From Helcobacillus massiliensis (GTDB lineage Bacteria > Actinomycetota > Actinomycetes > Actinomycetales > Dermabacteraceae), in the NCBI RefSeq assembly GCF_014191425.1, contig NZ_JACHWP010000001.1, positions 434,001 to 498,000 on the forward strand: a stretch of DNA of 64,000 bases. The letters are read 5' to 3'. The position numbers and the translations under genes are program-made. The notes beneath the pieces are model-generated. The model was not told where the DNA came from. It was given only the letters and a program-made list of their open reading frames with translations, and did not search any database. Numbering within the stretch: position 1 is the stretch's first letter; every line of letters begins with the position of its first letter. Below, piece after piece: positions 1-13,973 of this stretch.

Positions 1-3269
<3,269 letters not shown>

Positions 3270-3294
3270 GAGACGAGGCGCGCGGCCACGGGCC

Positions 3295-3300
3295 TAGAAT
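3295..3300 (+). promoter_or_regulatory. -10 box for leaderless gatC transcript
   Basis: TAGAAT lies 7 nt before the gatC ATG, placing the expected transcription start on or next to the A of the start codon. No Shine-Dalgarno sequence precedes the ATG. It gives gatCAB a promoter independent of ligA. Confidence 0.6.
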
Positions 3301-3307
3301 GGGCCCC

Positions 3308-3604
3308 ATGCCAACAATGAGTAGTGAAGAAGTCGCGCGCCTCGCGTCTCTCGCTCGCATCCAGCTCACCGATGAGGAGCTCACCCGTTTCGCGGGCGAG
3401 TTCGACGCGATCCTCACCGCGGTCGCATCGGTCAGCGAGGTCGCCAGCGACGACGTCCCCGCCACCAGCCACCCCATTGCGATGACCAACGTGTTCCGCG
3501 CCGATGAGGTCACCCGGACGCTGACCCAGGAGGAGGCGCTCGCGGGCGCCCCCGAGGCGGCCGACGGACGCTTCGTCGTTCCGCAGATCCTGGGGGAGGA
3601 GTGA
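3308..3604 (+). CDS. gatC: Asp/Glu-tRNA amidotransferase subunit C
   Basis: GatC is the small stabilising subunit of the GatCAB complex that amidates Glu-tRNA(Gln) (and Asp-tRNA(Asn)). The 98-residue product begins [20 protein letters not shown] and contains the family signature [17 protein letters not shown], then the acidic DVPATSHP linker and the C-terminal [10 protein letters not shown] that threads between GatA and GatB. Start: the ATG at 3308 sits 7 nt behind a TAGAAT -10 box and has no ribosome binding site, so a leaderless start is chosen; an in-frame ATG at 3317 is the alternative. It is followed by gatA after one base, forming the gatCAB operon. Confidence 0.95.
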   Translation: MPTMSSEEVARLASLARIQLTDEELTRFAGEFDAILTAVASVSEVASDDVPATSHPIAMTNVFRADEVTRTLTQEEALAGAPEAADGRFVVPQILGEE

Positions 3605-3605
3605 G

Positions 3606-5107
<1,502 letters not shown>

Positions 5108-5111
<4 letters not shown>

Positions 5112-6661
5112 GCGCTCAGCCCGTCAGCGCGAACAAGGTCCGCGAGTACCTCGATGTGCAGCCGCTGGACTTCGACGACGCCGTGAAGACCTACGACCCG
5201 GTGCTCGGCATCGAGGTCCACGTGGAGCTCGGCACCGCCACCAAGATGTTCGACGGCGCACCGAACGTGTTCGCCGCCGAACCCAACACCGCCATCACCG
5301 AGGTGTCCCTCGGCCTGCCCGGCACCCTGCCGGTGGTCAATGAGAAGGCTGTGGAGTACGCGATCCGGATCGGCCTCGCCCTCAACTGCGAGATCGCCGA
5401 GTCCTGCCGCTTCGCCCGCAAGCAGTACTTCTACCCGGACCTGACGAAGAACTTCCAGACCTCGCAGTACGACGAGCCCATCGCCTTCGACGGCTGGGTC
5501 GACGTCGAACTGGAGGACGGCGAGATCGTCCGCGTGGAGATCGAACGCGCCCACATGGAGGAGGACGCCGGCAAGAACACCCACATCGGTGGGTCCACCG
5601 GCCGCATCCAGGGCGCCACCCACTCCCAGGTGGACTACAACCGCGCCGGAGTGCCCCTGGTGGAGATCGTCACCCGCCCGATCCCGAACGTCGGCGAGCG
5701 CGCCCCCGAGGTCGCCGCTGCGTACGTGCGCACCCTGCGGGACATCTTCCGCGCTCTGGACGTCTCCGAGGCGCGGATGGAGCGCGGCAACGTCCGCGCG
5801 GACATCAACGTGTCGCTGCGCGCCGATGCGGACGCCCCGCTCGGCACCCGCACCGAGACGAAGAACGTCAACTCCTTCCGCGCCATCGACCGCGCCGTCC
5901 GCTTCGAGATCTGCCGCCAGGCCGGTGTCCTCGACGCCGGAATGGACGTGGTGCAGGAGACACGCCACTTCCACGACGAGACCGGCGAGACCAGCCCCGG
6001 ACGTGTGAAGACCGACGCCGAGGACTACCGGTACTTCCCGGAGCCGGACCTCGTGCCCGTGGCGCCGAGCCGCGACTGGGTGGAGCAGCTGCGCTCCACG
6101 CTGCCGGAGCTGCCGGCGGCGCGCCGTCGCCGACTCATCGGCGAGTGGGGCTTCAGCGACTTCGAGATGCGCGACGTCATCAACGCCGGCGCCCTGGACC
6201 TCATCCAGGAGACGGTGGACGCCGGTGCGAAGCCGCAGGCGGCCCGCAAGTGGTGGATGGGCGAGCTGGCCCGCTACGCCAAGGACAAGGGCGTGGAGCT
6301 CGACGAGCTCGGCGTGTCCAGCGCCCAGGTGGCGGAGCTGATCGGTCTGATCGACGAGAAGAAGATCAACGACAAGATCGGCCGTCAGGTCCTCGGCGTC
6401 ATCGTCGAGGCCGACGGCGACGGCTCGCCCGCGCAGATCGTGGAGGACAAGGGCCTCGCGGTCGTCTCCGACGACTCCGTGCTCACCGACGCGGTCGACG
6501 CCGCCATCGCCGATAATCCCGATGTGGTCGAGAAGATCAAGGGCGGCAAGGTGCAGGCCATCGGCGCCCTCATGGGCCCCGTCATGAAGGCGACCCGGGG
6601 TCAGGCCGATGCCGGCCGCGTCCGCCAGATCATCATGGAGAAGCTCGGCGTCGCCGGCTGA
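5108..6661 (+). CDS. gatB: Asp/Glu-tRNA(Asn/Gln) amidotransferase subunit B
   Basis: GatB binds the misacylated tRNA and phosphorylates its glutamyl or aspartyl group before transamidation. The 517-residue product has the N-terminal family block [18 protein letters not shown], the cradle-domain kinase-like core with [11 protein letters not shown] and [14 protein letters not shown], and a C-terminal helical plus YqeY-like tail ([42 protein letters not shown]). Start: the ATG at 5108 overlaps the gatA stop as ATGA and follows GGAAGGAGG at the right distance; upstream in-frame codons would extend into gatA without support. A strong hairpin after the stop closes the operon. Confidence 0.97.
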
Positions 6662-6705
6662 CCTGCTGCGCGCGGGGTGCTGAGCCGATCCGCGCGTCCA
6701 GGCCG

Positions 6706-6741
6706 ACGGGCCCGCTCACCGATTCCGGTGAGCGGGCCCGT
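6706..6741 (+). terminator. Hairpin terminator after gatB
   Basis: A perfect 15-bp stem (ACGGGCCCGCTCACC and its complement) closes a 6-nt loop (GATTCC) 45 bp past the gatB stop. It is followed only by a short T run, as is common for terminators in very GC-rich genomes. Confidence 0.8.
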
Positions 6742-6946
6742 TGCATGTGACCGACCACTCTGCGGACGGGCCTGCGTCAGCCAGGTGAACTGAACCCGTC
6801 GGTGGAGCGGATATCACTGTTCATCCGGTCACCGTGGCGCAACGTGTCGTTCATCCATCCGCACCCTCTGGTGTTGAAGTGGACGAGTTCACACGCAAAG
6901 ATCGATTGCGGTCCCAACTTCCCAACCGCTTGAACCAGGAGATTCT

Positions 6947-8557
6947 GTGGCTGCAGGCTCGATCGACCAGTTCCTTGAGGACACGTTCAAACCGTTCGCG
7001 GACGGGTTGTCCTCCATCGTCTTCTACTCTCCCGTCATCGCGGGAGTCGAAGTGCCGATCATCGTCCTCTGGTTGATCGCCGCTGCCCTCTTCCTCACGG
7101 TGTGGCTGCGCTTCCAGCCGATCACCGGCCTCGGCCACTCCCTCCAGGTGATCCGCGGTCGGTTCACCAAGAAGACCGACCCGGGAGAGGTGTCCTCCTT
7201 CCAGGCGCTCGCCACGGAGCTGTCCGGCACCGTGGGCCTCGGCAACATCGCCGGTGTCGCCGTCGCGATCTCCATCGGCGGGCCCGGGGCCGCTCTGTGG
7301 ATCGTCCTGTTCGGCTTCCTCGCCATGAGTGTGAAGATGGCCGAGGCTACCCTCGGCGTGAAGTACCGCGAGGTCGCCGAGGACGGCACCACCTCCGGCG
7401 GCCCCATGTACTATCTCAAGCACGGCCTGGCGGAGATCGGCATGCCGAAGTCCGGCCGCGTCCTCGCGTTCATGTACGCCCTGTTCGCCGCCATCGGTGT
7501 GTTCGGTGCCGGCAACCTGTTCCAGTCCAACCAGGCGGCGATCATCCTCGCCGACCAGACCGGGTCGGACTTCCTCAATGACAACCGCTGGGTCGTCGGC
7601 GTGGTCATGGCCGCCCTGGCAGCGCTCGTCATCATCGGCGGCATCAAGTCGATCGGCCGGTGGACCTCCAAGATCACCCCGCTGATGGCGCTGGTGTACC
7701 TGATCTGCGTCCTCGCCGTCCTCATCGCCAACATCACCCATCTGCCCGATGCCTTCCTGCGCATCGTCACCGGCGCGTTCTCACCGGAGGGCGTGGCCGG
7801 CGGTGCGGTCGGCGTCGCCGTCGCCGGCATTCAGCGAGCCCTGTTCTCCAACGCCGCCGGCGTTGGCTCCGCCGCCATGGCGCACTCCGCCTCGAAGACG
7901 AAGCACCCCGCCACCGAGGGCTTCACCGCCATGTGGGAGCCGCTGGTCGACTCCGTCATCATCTGCACCCTGACCGCGCTCGCGATCACCGTCACCGGCG
8001 TGTACGAGCACGGTGACGCGGACTCCGACGGCATCGTCCTCACCTCGCAGGCGTTCGCGACCGTCGCCTCCTGGTTCCCGTACGTCCTCACCGTCGCCGT
8101 GATCCTGTTCGCGTTCTCCACGGTGCTGAGCTACTACTACTACGGCCAGCTCGCGGTCACCTTCATCGTCGGCAACCGCGCCTGGGTGGTGCGCGCCTTC
8201 CAGGTGGTGTGGATCCTCGCCGTTGTGGTGGGCTCCGCGATCTCCCTGGAGTCCGTGATCAGCTTCTCCGACTCCCTGTTCTTCCTCATGACGGTGCCGA
8301 ACCTGCTGGGCATCTACCTGCTGTCCAAGGTGCTGCGTCTGGAGATCCTCCGTCACCGCGTGAAGGTCACCACCGGTGCGATCGAGCAGGTGGATCCGGA
8401 GCTCGCGGTCGGCTTGGGCGATCACGATCCGTCCCAGGAGCAGATCGCTGCCGCGGCCGCCGAAGAGGAGCGGGAGCAGCAGATGCTCGACGCGGTGCAG
8501 GAGCGCCTCGCCGCGGATCCGGACTACCCGAGCACGCAGGCGCAGGAGCGGGACTGA
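6947..8557 (+). CDS. Sodium:alanine/glycine symporter (AGCS family)
   Basis: This 536-residue integral membrane protein imports alanine or glycine with Na+. The diagnostic stretch [22 protein letters not shown] near residue 95 and [11 protein letters not shown] near residue 150 are AGCS-family signatures, and hydrophobic segments alternate through the protein to about residue 470 (roughly ten membrane spans), followed by a charged cytoplasmic tail rich in Glu and Gln. Start: GTG at 6947, five bases after AGGAG. It stands alone between the gatB terminator and ilvD. The 285 bp upstream contains the terminator but no convincing promoter. Alanine import next to branched-chain amino acid genes may be coincidental. 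The precise substrate is inferred from the family only. Confidence 0.92.
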   Translation: MAAGSIDQFLEDTFKPFADGLSSIVFYSPVIAGVEVPIIVLWLIAAALFLTVWLRFQPITGLGHSLQVIRGRFTKKTDPGEVSSFQALATELSGTVGLGNIAGVAVAISIGGPGAALWIVLFGFLAMSVKMAEATLGVKYREVAEDGTTSGGPMYYLKHGLAEIGMPKSGRVLAFMYALFAAIGVFGAGNLFQSNQAAIILADQTGSDFLNDNRWVVGVVMAALAALVIIGGIKSIGRWTSKITPLMALVYLICVLAVLIANITHLPDAFLRIVTGAFSPEGVAGGAVGVAVAGIQRALFSNAAGVGSAAMAHSASKTKHPATEGFTAMWEPLVDSVIICTLTALAITVTGVYEHGDADSDGIVLTSQAFATVASWFPYVLTVAVILFAFSTVLSYYYYGQLAVTFIVGNRAWVVRAFQVVWILAVVVGSAISLESVISFSDSLFFLMTVPNLLGIYLLSKVLRLEILRHRVKVTTGAIEQVDPELAVGLGDHDPSQEQIAAAAAEEEREQQMLDAVQERLAADPDYPSTQAQERD

Positions 8558-8626
8558 CCCGCGGCTGACGGCGAGCCCCCGGGCGTCCGCGGTGTGGGAC
8601 GACTGTTCCGCATCGCGAACGCCCGG

Positions 8627-8632
8627 TAGTCT
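8627..8632 (+). promoter_or_regulatory. -10 box for leaderless ilvD transcript
   Basis: TAGTCT ends 7 nt before the ilvD ATG and no ribosome binding site is present, the same geometry as at gatC, cimA and others. No clear -35 element is visible. Confidence 0.55.
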
Positions 8633-8639
8633 TGGGGCC

Positions 8640-10472
8640 ATGCCTCACCTGCGTTCACGAACCTCGACCCACGGCCGCAACATGGCCGGAGCCCGCGCCC
8701 TCTGGCGCGCCACCGGCATGGAGTCCGGTGACTTCGGCAAGCCCATCATCGCGATCGCGAACTCGTACACGCAGTTCGTGCCCGGCCACGTCCACCTGAA
8801 GAACATGGGCGATCTCGTCGCCTCCGCGATCAAGGAGGCCGGCGGCGTCTCCAAGGAGTTCAACACCATCGCGGTGGACGACGGCATTGCCATGGGCCAC
8901 GGAGGCATGCTCTACTCCCTGCCGAGCCGTGATGTCATCGCCGACTCCGTGGAGTACATGGTCAACGCGCACTGCGCCGATGCCCTGGTCTGCATCTCCA
9001 ACTGCGACAAGATCACCCCGGGCATGCTGATGGCCGCGATGCGGCTCAACATCCCCGTGATCTTCGTGTCCGGCGGACCGATGGAGTCCGGCAAACCCGT
9101 GGACGGCGCGGTGGAGCACCGCACCGATCTGGTCGATGCGATCGCCCTGTCCGCGAATGAGGCCATCACCGACGCGCAGCTCGCGGAGATCGAGGACAGC
9201 GCCTGCCCCACCTGCGGCTCCTGCTCCGGCATGTTCACCGCCAACTCGATGAACTGCCTGACCGAGGTGCTGGGCCTGTCCCTGCCGGGCAACGGCTCCA
9301 CCCTCGCCACCCACGCCCTGCGCCGGAACCTGTTCCTGGACGCGGGCACGCAGATCATGGAGCTGACCCGCCGCTGGTACGAGCAGGACGATGAGTCCGC
9401 CCTCCCGCGCAGCATCGCGAACAAGGCGGCGTTCACCAACGCCATGAGCATGGACGTCGCCATGGGCGGCTCCACCAACACCGTGCTGCACATCCTCGCC
9501 GCTGCGATCGAGGGAGGGATCGACTTCGACCTCGAGGACATCGACCGCCTTTCGCGCAACGTGCCGTGCCTGACGAAGGTAGCGCCCAACGGCACCGCCC
9601 ACATGGAGGACATCCACCGCGCCGGCGGTATCCCCGCCATCCTCGGCGAGCTCGACCGCGCCGGACTGCTCGACCACAGTGTCACCAGTGTCCACTCGCC
9701 GGATCTGCGCACGTGGCTGGACCGCTGGGACATCCGCGGGCAGGACCCGTCGGAGGAGGCGCTCCAGCTGTTCCGGGCCGCCCCGGGCGGGGTCCGCACC
9801 ACCCAGGCGTTCTCCTCCACGAACCTGTGGAAGGAGCTGGACACCGATGCCGAGAACGGCGTGATCCGCTCCGTGCCGCACGCCCACACCAAGGACGGCG
9901 GGCTCTGCGTGCTCACCGGCAACCTCGCCTCGGAGGGTGCGGTCATCAAGACCGCCGGCATCGATGAGGAGCTGTTTCACTTCGAGGGCCGCGCCGTGGT
10001 GTGCGACTCGCAGGAGCAGGCGATCGAGAAGATCCTCTCCAAGACGATCGTGGACGGTGACGTCGTGGTGATCCGCTACGAGGGACCGCAGGGCGGACCG
10101 GGCATGCAGGAGATGCTGTACCCGACCTCGTTCCTGAAGGGCCGCGGCCTCGGCCGCACCTGCGCGCTCATCACTGATGGCCGCTTCTCCGGCGGCACGT
10201 CCGGCATCTCCATCGGCCACATCTCCCCGGAGGCGGCGGAGGGCGGCGTGATCGGTCTGGTGGAGGACGGCGACCGGATCGTGATCGACGTGGACACCCG
10301 CCAGCTCCGTCTGGAGGTGTCCGATGAGGAGCTGCAGCGTCGCCGCGAGGCGCGCGGGGAGCTGCCGTGGCGCCCCGTCGGCCGGGACCGCGAGGTCAGC
10401 CAGGCGCTCAAGGTGTACGCACACCTGGTGCGCTCGGCAACCTACGGGGCGACTCGCCGCCGCCTGGACTGA
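8640..10472 (+). CDS. ilvD: Dihydroxy-acid dehydratase
   Basis: IlvD dehydrates 2,3-dihydroxy acids to 2-keto acids, the shared penultimate step of valine and isoleucine synthesis and the precursor step for leucine. The 610-residue protein has the iron-sulfur ligand cysteines in [12 protein letters not shown] and [18 protein letters not shown], plus [20 protein letters not shown] near the N-terminus and [19 protein letters not shown] near the C-terminus that form the active site. Length matches the long IlvD form. The ATG at 8640 is chosen because a -10 box ends 7 nt upstream. An IS110 element now lies between this gene and the ilvBN-ilvC genes downstream. Confidence 0.97.
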   Translation: MPHLRSRTSTHGRNMAGARALWRATGMESGDFGKPIIAIANSYTQFVPGHVHLKNMGDLVASAIKEAGGVSKEFNTIAVDDGIAMGHGGMLYSLPSRDVIADSVEYMVNAHCADALVCISNCDKITPGMLMAAMRLNIPVIFVSGGPMESGKPVDGAVEHRTDLVDAIALSANEAITDAQLAEIEDSACPTCGSCSGMFTANSMNCLTEVLGLSLPGNGSTLATHALRRNLFLDAGTQIMELTRRWYEQDDESALPRSIANKAAFTNAMSMDVAMGGSTNTVLHILAAAIEGGIDFDLEDIDRLSRNVPCLTKVAPNGTAHMEDIHRAGGIPAILGELDRAGLLDHSVTSVHSPDLRTWLDRWDIRGQDPSEEALQLFRAAPGGVRTTQAFSSTNLWKELDTDAENGVIRSVPHAHTKDGGLCVLTGNLASEGAVIKTAGIDEELFHFEGRAVVCDSQEQAIEKILSKTIVDGDVVVIRYEGPQGGPGMQEMLYPTSFLKGRGLGRTCALITDGRFSGGTSGISIGHISPEAAEGGVIGLVEDGDRIVIDVDTRQLRLEVSDEELQRRREARGELPWRPVGRDREVSQALKVYAHLVRSATYGATRRRLD

Positions 10473-10496
10473 TCGGCCGACGGGTTCTGTCGACCC

Positions 10497-10514
10497 GATG
10501 AGCTCCCGCTCATC
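10497..10514 (+). terminator. Small hairpin after ilvD, possible terminator
   Basis: GATGAG and CTCATC pair around a CTCCCG loop 25 bp past the ilvD stop. The stem is only 6 bp and no T tract follows. It lies across the inferred left boundary of the IS110 element, so it may equally be part of the insertion target. Confidence 0.3.
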
Positions 10515-10743
10515 AGGCGCCCGTTACCTTGTGAGCACCCCGATGGACGGGGTCTGGTCGCTCGGCCGGGTATGGCTTTGTTGCCCTGCCATTGATGGTC
10601 CGGGGGGTGTTGCCGCCCGGTCGAGAGACACGCGTTGACCGCTGATAGGGACACGGCCCAGCTCTGTCTGAGGTCTCTTCGTAACGTGGGTGCCGGCATC
10701 GGGTGTCGAGACTGCGGCCAGCAGTGATGAGGAGGACAGCGTC
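10512..10743 (+). ncRNA. Candidate IS110 bridge RNA region
   Basis: IS110-family elements encode a structured bridge RNA in the non-coding DNA beside the recombinase gene, with one loop pairing to the donor ends and one to the target. Here the 5' non-coding stretch shows ACCCC-(7 nt)-GGGGT near 10537-10553 and a stem GAGAGAC/GTCTCTT (10623-10629 with 10673-10679) enclosing a 43-nt loop. That loop contains ATAGGGACAC (10645-10654), identical to the element's right end at 11976-11985, as expected of a donor guide. The RNA ends, the target loop and expression are not determined; the assignment is inference from family biology plus this match. Confidence 0.5.
10645..10654 (+). repeat. ATAGGGACAC, left copy (putative donor guide)
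   Basis: Ten bases identical to 11976-11985 at the element's right end. This copy is inside the loop of a predicted stem in the IS110 5' non-coding region. Confidence 0.55.
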
Positions 10744-11967
10744 ATGAACACAGGGTTCGCGGTCGTGATCGGCCTGGACGTCGGGAAGACAGCTCACCAC
10801 GCGTGCGCACTCGACCCGGAGGGGAACAAGCTGTTCGACAAGCCCCTCCCGCAGGACGAGACCAAACTTCGCGAGCTGTTCACCCAGCTGCAGAACCACG
10901 GCGAAGTTCTGCTGGTCGTCGATCAGCCGAACACCATCGGAGCGTTGCCGATCGCGGTGGCCCGGGATACCGGCTGCACAGTCGCCTACCTTCCCGGATT
11001 GGCGATGCGGAAGGCCGCGGATCTGTATCCGGGCAGGTCAAAGACTGATGCGCGGGATGCTTTCATCATCGCCGACACGGCCCGCACCATGCCTCACACC
11101 CTCCGGCAGGTCGATCGTGACAGCGAGGTCCTCTCCGCGCTGAAGGTTCTGGCCGGGTTCGATGAGGACCTCGCTCACGAGACCACAAGGGCGCTGAACC
11201 GGATCCGGTCCCTGCTCACCCAGATCCACCCCGCGCTCGAGCGCGTCTTCGCAGGCGGGAAGCTTTCCACTGGGCTCGTGCTGGACCTGCTGGAGAAGTT
11301 TGGCGGACCCACCGGCCTCCGAAGTGCCGGCCGAGGGAAGGTGCTGCGGTTCGCCCGCGCGCATTCACGCCGCGACCCCGAGACGCTGGTCGAGCAGATC
11401 TTCACAGCCCTTAGCGAGCAGACCGTCATCGTGCCCGCCACCGCAGCGGTTGAGCTGGTGATCCCCCGAGTCGCTGGCCAGGTTAAAGAGCTGAAAGAAC
11501 AGCGCGCGACCGTGGCCCACGAAGTGGAGGGCATGCTGGAGGACTTCCCTCTCGCCTCGGTCTTGATGAGCATGCCGGGGATCGGCATCAAGACCGCCGC
11601 CCAGATCCTCCTCGCGATCGGTGATGGCTCCGCGTTTGAGTCCGCCAGCCACCTCGCGGCCTATGCCGGGATCGCGCCGGTCACCCGCAGATCAGGCACC
11701 TCGATCCGCGGAGAGTTCCCCGCCCGGTCAGGGAACAAACGCCTGAAGAACGCCCTGTTCTACTCCGCCTGGGTCGCCTCCAACCACGACCCCATCTCCA
11801 AGGCCTACTACGATCGCAAACGCGCCGAAGGCAAACGGCACAACGCCGCCGTGATCTGCCTAGCCCGCCGCCGCTGCAACGTCATCTACGCCATGCTCCG
11901 CGACGGCACCTACTACCAGCCACCGACAACCGCCCCTACCCCCGAGCCGACCGCTCTCGCGGCTTGA
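10744..11967 (+). CDS. IS110-family transposase/recombinase
   Basis: The 407-residue protein has the IS110 architecture: an N-terminal RuvC-like DEDD domain with Asp12 in VIGLDVGKT, an acidic residue at 60 (VVDQP) and Asp102/Asp105 in RSKTDARDA; a coiled-coil middle; and a C-terminal Tnp_20 domain with SMPGIGIKTAAQILLAIGD and LAAYAGIAPVTRRSGTSIRGE, which carries the catalytic serine region. It appears intact and full length. Start: the ATG at 10744 follows GAGGAGG by 7 nt; an upstream in-frame start would add residues unlike the family. Such enzymes excise the element as a circle and reinsert it under bridge-RNA guidance. Confidence 0.95.
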   Translation: MNTGFAVVIGLDVGKTAHHACALDPEGNKLFDKPLPQDETKLRELFTQLQNHGEVLLVVDQPNTIGALPIAVARDTGCTVAYLPGLAMRKAADLYPGRSKTDARDAFIIADTARTMPHTLRQVDRDSEVLSALKVLAGFDEDLAHETTRALNRIRSLLTQIHPALERVFAGGKLSTGLVLDLLEKFGGPTGLRSAGRGKVLRFARAHSRRDPETLVEQIFTALSEQTVIVPATAAVELVIPRVAGQVKELKEQRATVAHEVEGMLEDFPLASVLMSMPGIGIKTAAQILLAIGDGSAFESASHLAAYAGIAPVTRRSGTSIRGEFPARSGNKRLKNALFYSAWVASNHDPISKAYYDRKRAEGKRHNAAVICLARRRCNVIYAMLRDGTYYQPPTTAPTPEPTALAA

Positions 11968-11975
11968 CTCGAAAC

Positions 11976-11985
11976 ATAGGGACAC
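11976..11985 (+). repeat. ATAGGGACAC, right-end copy
   Basis: Lies 9 bp past the transposase stop and matches 10645-10654 exactly. It is the candidate right-end (donor-side) sequence recognised by the bridge RNA. Confidence 0.55.
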
Positions 11986-12061
11986 CCCCCGCTCCCACTG
12001 GCCGCTGTCCGGGACGAGATCTCAGGATGCGGACCGCCGGTGGGGAAGGGGGCGCCTCACG

Positions 12062-12067
12062 TATGAT
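12062..12067 (+). promoter_or_regulatory. -10 box of the ilvB leader transcript
   Basis: TATGAT ends exactly 7 nt before the ATG of the 13-codon leader peptide, so the leader peptide itself is probably translated from a leaderless mRNA. It lies about 68-75 bp past the inferred right end of the IS110 element; no good -35 hexamer is seen between them. Confidence 0.65.
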
Positions 12068-12074
12068 GTGCGTC

Positions 12075-12116
12075 ATGCAGAGCATCATTCTTCTTGTTGT
12101 ACCCGTGCGCGGCTGA
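12075..12116 (+). CDS. ilvB leader peptide (branched-chain amino acid attenuator)
   Basis: A 13-codon open frame reads M Q S I I L L V V P V R G then TGA. Seven of thirteen residues are Ile, Leu or Val, in consecutive pairs, the three end products of the pathway encoded downstream. It is followed by mutually exclusive hairpins and a T tract ahead of ilvB. This is the classical layout of translation-coupled attenuation: starvation for any of the three amino acids stalls the ribosome in the leader and lets transcription enter ilvB. Leader peptides of this kind are known before ilvB in other actinobacteria; the assignment here rests on codon content, position and the adjacent terminator. Confidence 0.85.
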   Translation: MQSIILLVVPVRG

Positions 12117-12118
12117 CG

Positions 12119-12181
12119 CCCCTCGGTCACATCACCCTGATGCCGCGCACCCCTCGAAGCCCTCGGGCCGAGGGGTTTTTC
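12119..12181 (+). promoter_or_regulatory. ilvB attenuator: antiterminator/terminator pair
   Basis: The terminator is CCCTCG (12160-12165), a short loop and CGAGGG (12169-12174), followed by a five-T run. Just behind the leader stop codon, CCCCTCGG (12119-12126) is perfectly complementary to CCGAGGGG (12168-12175) and so can displace the terminator's 5' arm; a further CCCCTCG copy is at 12150-12156. A ribosome that reaches the leader stop would cover 12119-12126 and allow termination; one stalled on the Ile/Leu/Val codons would leave it free to form the antiterminator. The pairing is seen in the sequence; the switching mechanism is inferred. Confidence 0.75.
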
Positions 12182-12212
12182 ATTGCACGAGCCTGAAACT
12201 GGAGGAGGCCCG

Positions 12213-13970
12213 ATGACTGGGAACACCGTGACGGGGGCCGAGTCGCTGATCCTGTCCCTGGAGCATGCGGGAGCCGAAGTCGTCTTCGGCCTGCCGGGCG
12301 GTGCGATCCTGCCCGCCTACGATCCGCTGATGGATGCGAAGAAGCTGCGGCACATCCTCGTGCGCCACGAGCAGGGCGCGGGCCACGCCGCCAGCGGCTA
12401 CGCGCACGCCACTGGCAAGGTGGGCGTGGCGATCGCGACCTCCGGGCCCGGCGCCACCAACCTCATCACCGCCATTGCGGACGCTCAGATGGACTCCATC
12501 CCCATGGTGGTCATCACCGGCCAGGTGGGCTCCTCCTTCATCGGCACCGACGCCTTCCAGGAGGCGGACATCGTCGGCATGACGATGCCGGTCACCAAGC
12601 ACAACTTCCTCGTCTCCGATGCCGACGAGATCCCCATGACCATCAAGAAGGCGTTCCACATCGCCTCCACCGGCCGCCCCGGCGTGGTGCTCGTGGACAT
12701 CACCAAGGATGCGCAGCAGGCGCAGACCACGTTCGAGTGGCCCGAGGAGGTGGGCCTGCTCGGCTACCGCCTGCCGCCGCGCCCGCACCCCAAGCGCCTG
12801 CGCGAAGCCGTTGAGCTGATGCTGACGGCGCGCCGCCCCGTGTTCCTCCTCGGCGGCGGTGTGCTGCGCGGCCGCGCGACCAAGGAGGTGCGCGAACTGG
12901 TGGACGAATCCGCCATCCCGTTCGTCACCACGCTGATGGCCCGCGGCGCCCTGCCCGATTCCCACCCCGGGCACCTGGGCATGCCCGGCATGCACGGCAG
13001 CGTCTCCGCCGTATCTGCGCTGCAGCGCGCTGACCTGATCATCGCCATCGGCGCCCGCTTCGACGACCGCGTGACCGGACGTCTCGACTCGTTCGCGCCC
13101 GGCGCGAAGATCATCCACGCCGATGTGGACCCCGCGGAGATCTCCAAGAACCGCGAAGCGGACGTGCCGATCGTGGGCGAGGCCGCCGAGGTCGCCGTCG
13201 GCATGCTGAAGGAACTGCGCGCCGCCCTCGAGGAGGACGACCCGCGCGACTACGAAGCCTGGTGGTCGGTGCTGGAGAACCTGCGCGAGACCTACCCGCT
13301 GGGGTGGACCCAGACCGCCGACGGCTACACGGCGCCGCAGAAGGTGATCTCCCGCATCTCAGCGATCTCCGGGCCGGACTCGATCTACGCCTCCGGTGTG
13401 GGGCAGCACCAGATGTGGTCCGCGCAGTTCATCGACTTCGAGAACCCGTACACCTGGCTGAACTCCGGGGGCCTGGGCACCATGGGCTATTCGGTGCCCG
13501 CCGCCATGGGCGCCAAGGTGGGTCGCCCGGACATGCCGGTGTGGGCGATCGACGGCGACGGCTGCTTCCAGATGACCAACCAGGAGCTCGCCACCTGCGT
13601 GATCAATGAGATCCCGATCAAGGTCGCGATCATCAACAACTCCTCCCTCGGCATGGTGCGCCAGTGGCAGAACCTGTTCTACAACCAGCGCTACTCGCAC
13701 ACGGACCTCAACACCGGTCACGGCACTCGCCGGATCCCGGACTTCGTGAAGATGGCGGACGCCTACGGCTGTGCGGGCCTGCGCTGCGAGCGCGATGAGG
13801 ACATCGACGACACGATCCGCGCGGCGATGGAGATCAACGACCGACCGGTGGTCATCGACTTCACCGTCAGCGCGGACGCGATGGTGTGGCCGATGGTGCC
13901 CGCGGGCGTCTCCAACGACGAGATCCAGATCGCCAAGGGCATGACCCCCGAGTGGGAAAGGGAAATCTGA
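12213..13970 (+). CDS. ilvB: Acetolactate synthase, large catalytic subunit
   Basis: This thiamine-diphosphate enzyme condenses pyruvate with pyruvate or 2-ketobutyrate, the first common step for valine, leucine and isoleucine. The 585-residue protein has the N-terminal pyrimidine-binding domain with the cofactor-activating Glu53 in [10 protein letters not shown], a central FAD-binding region ([17 protein letters not shown]) and the C-terminal ThDP motif running from [12 protein letters not shown] to INN. Start: the ATG at 12213 is four bases past GGAGGAGG. The regulatory subunit gene ilvN begins three bases after its stop. Expression is predicted to be set by the upstream Ile/Leu/Val leader attenuator. 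Confidence 0.97.
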   Translation: MTGNTVTGAESLILSLEHAGAEVVFGLPGGAILPAYDPLMDAKKLRHILVRHEQGAGHAASGYAHATGKVGVAIATSGPGATNLITAIADAQMDSIPMVVITGQVGSSFIGTDAFQEADIVGMTMPVTKHNFLVSDADEIPMTIKKAFHIASTGRPGVVLVDITKDAQQAQTTFEWPEEVGLLGYRLPPRPHPKRLREAVELMLTARRPVFLLGGGVLRGRATKEVRELVDESAIPFVTTLMARGALPDSHPGHLGMPGMHGSVSAVSALQRADLIIAIGARFDDRVTGRLDSFAPGAKIIHADVDPAEISKNREADVPIVGEAAEVAVGMLKELRAALEEDDPRDYEAWWSVLENLRETYPLGWTQTADGYTAPQKVISRISAISGPDSIYASGVGQHQMWSAQFIDFENPYTWLNSGGLGTMGYSVPAAMGAKVGRPDMPVWAIDGDGCFQMTNQELATCVINEIPIKVAIINNSSLGMVRQWQNLFYNQRYSHTDLNTGHGTRRIPDFVKMADAYGCAGLRCERDEDIDDTIRAAMEINDRPVVIDFTVSADAMVWPMVPAGVSNDEIQIAKGMTPEWEREI

Positions 13971-13973
13971 GCC

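Larger units (their letters stand above)
10505..11994 (+). mobile_element. IS110-family insertion sequence (boundaries tentative)
   Basis: A 407-residue IS110-type transposase is flanked by about 230 bp of non-coding DNA on its 5' side and about 20 bp on its 3' side, the usual IS110 plan of roughly 1.5 kb without long terminal inverted repeats. CCCGCTC occurs at 10505-10511 and again at 11988-11994 and is proposed as the duplicated core at the two ends; a 7-base match between two short windows could be chance, so the ends are uncertain by some tens of bases. The CCCGTCGGCC motif that peppers the rest of the window is absent inside, consistent with recent arrival. It sits between ilvD and the ilvB promoter. 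Confidence 0.7.
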
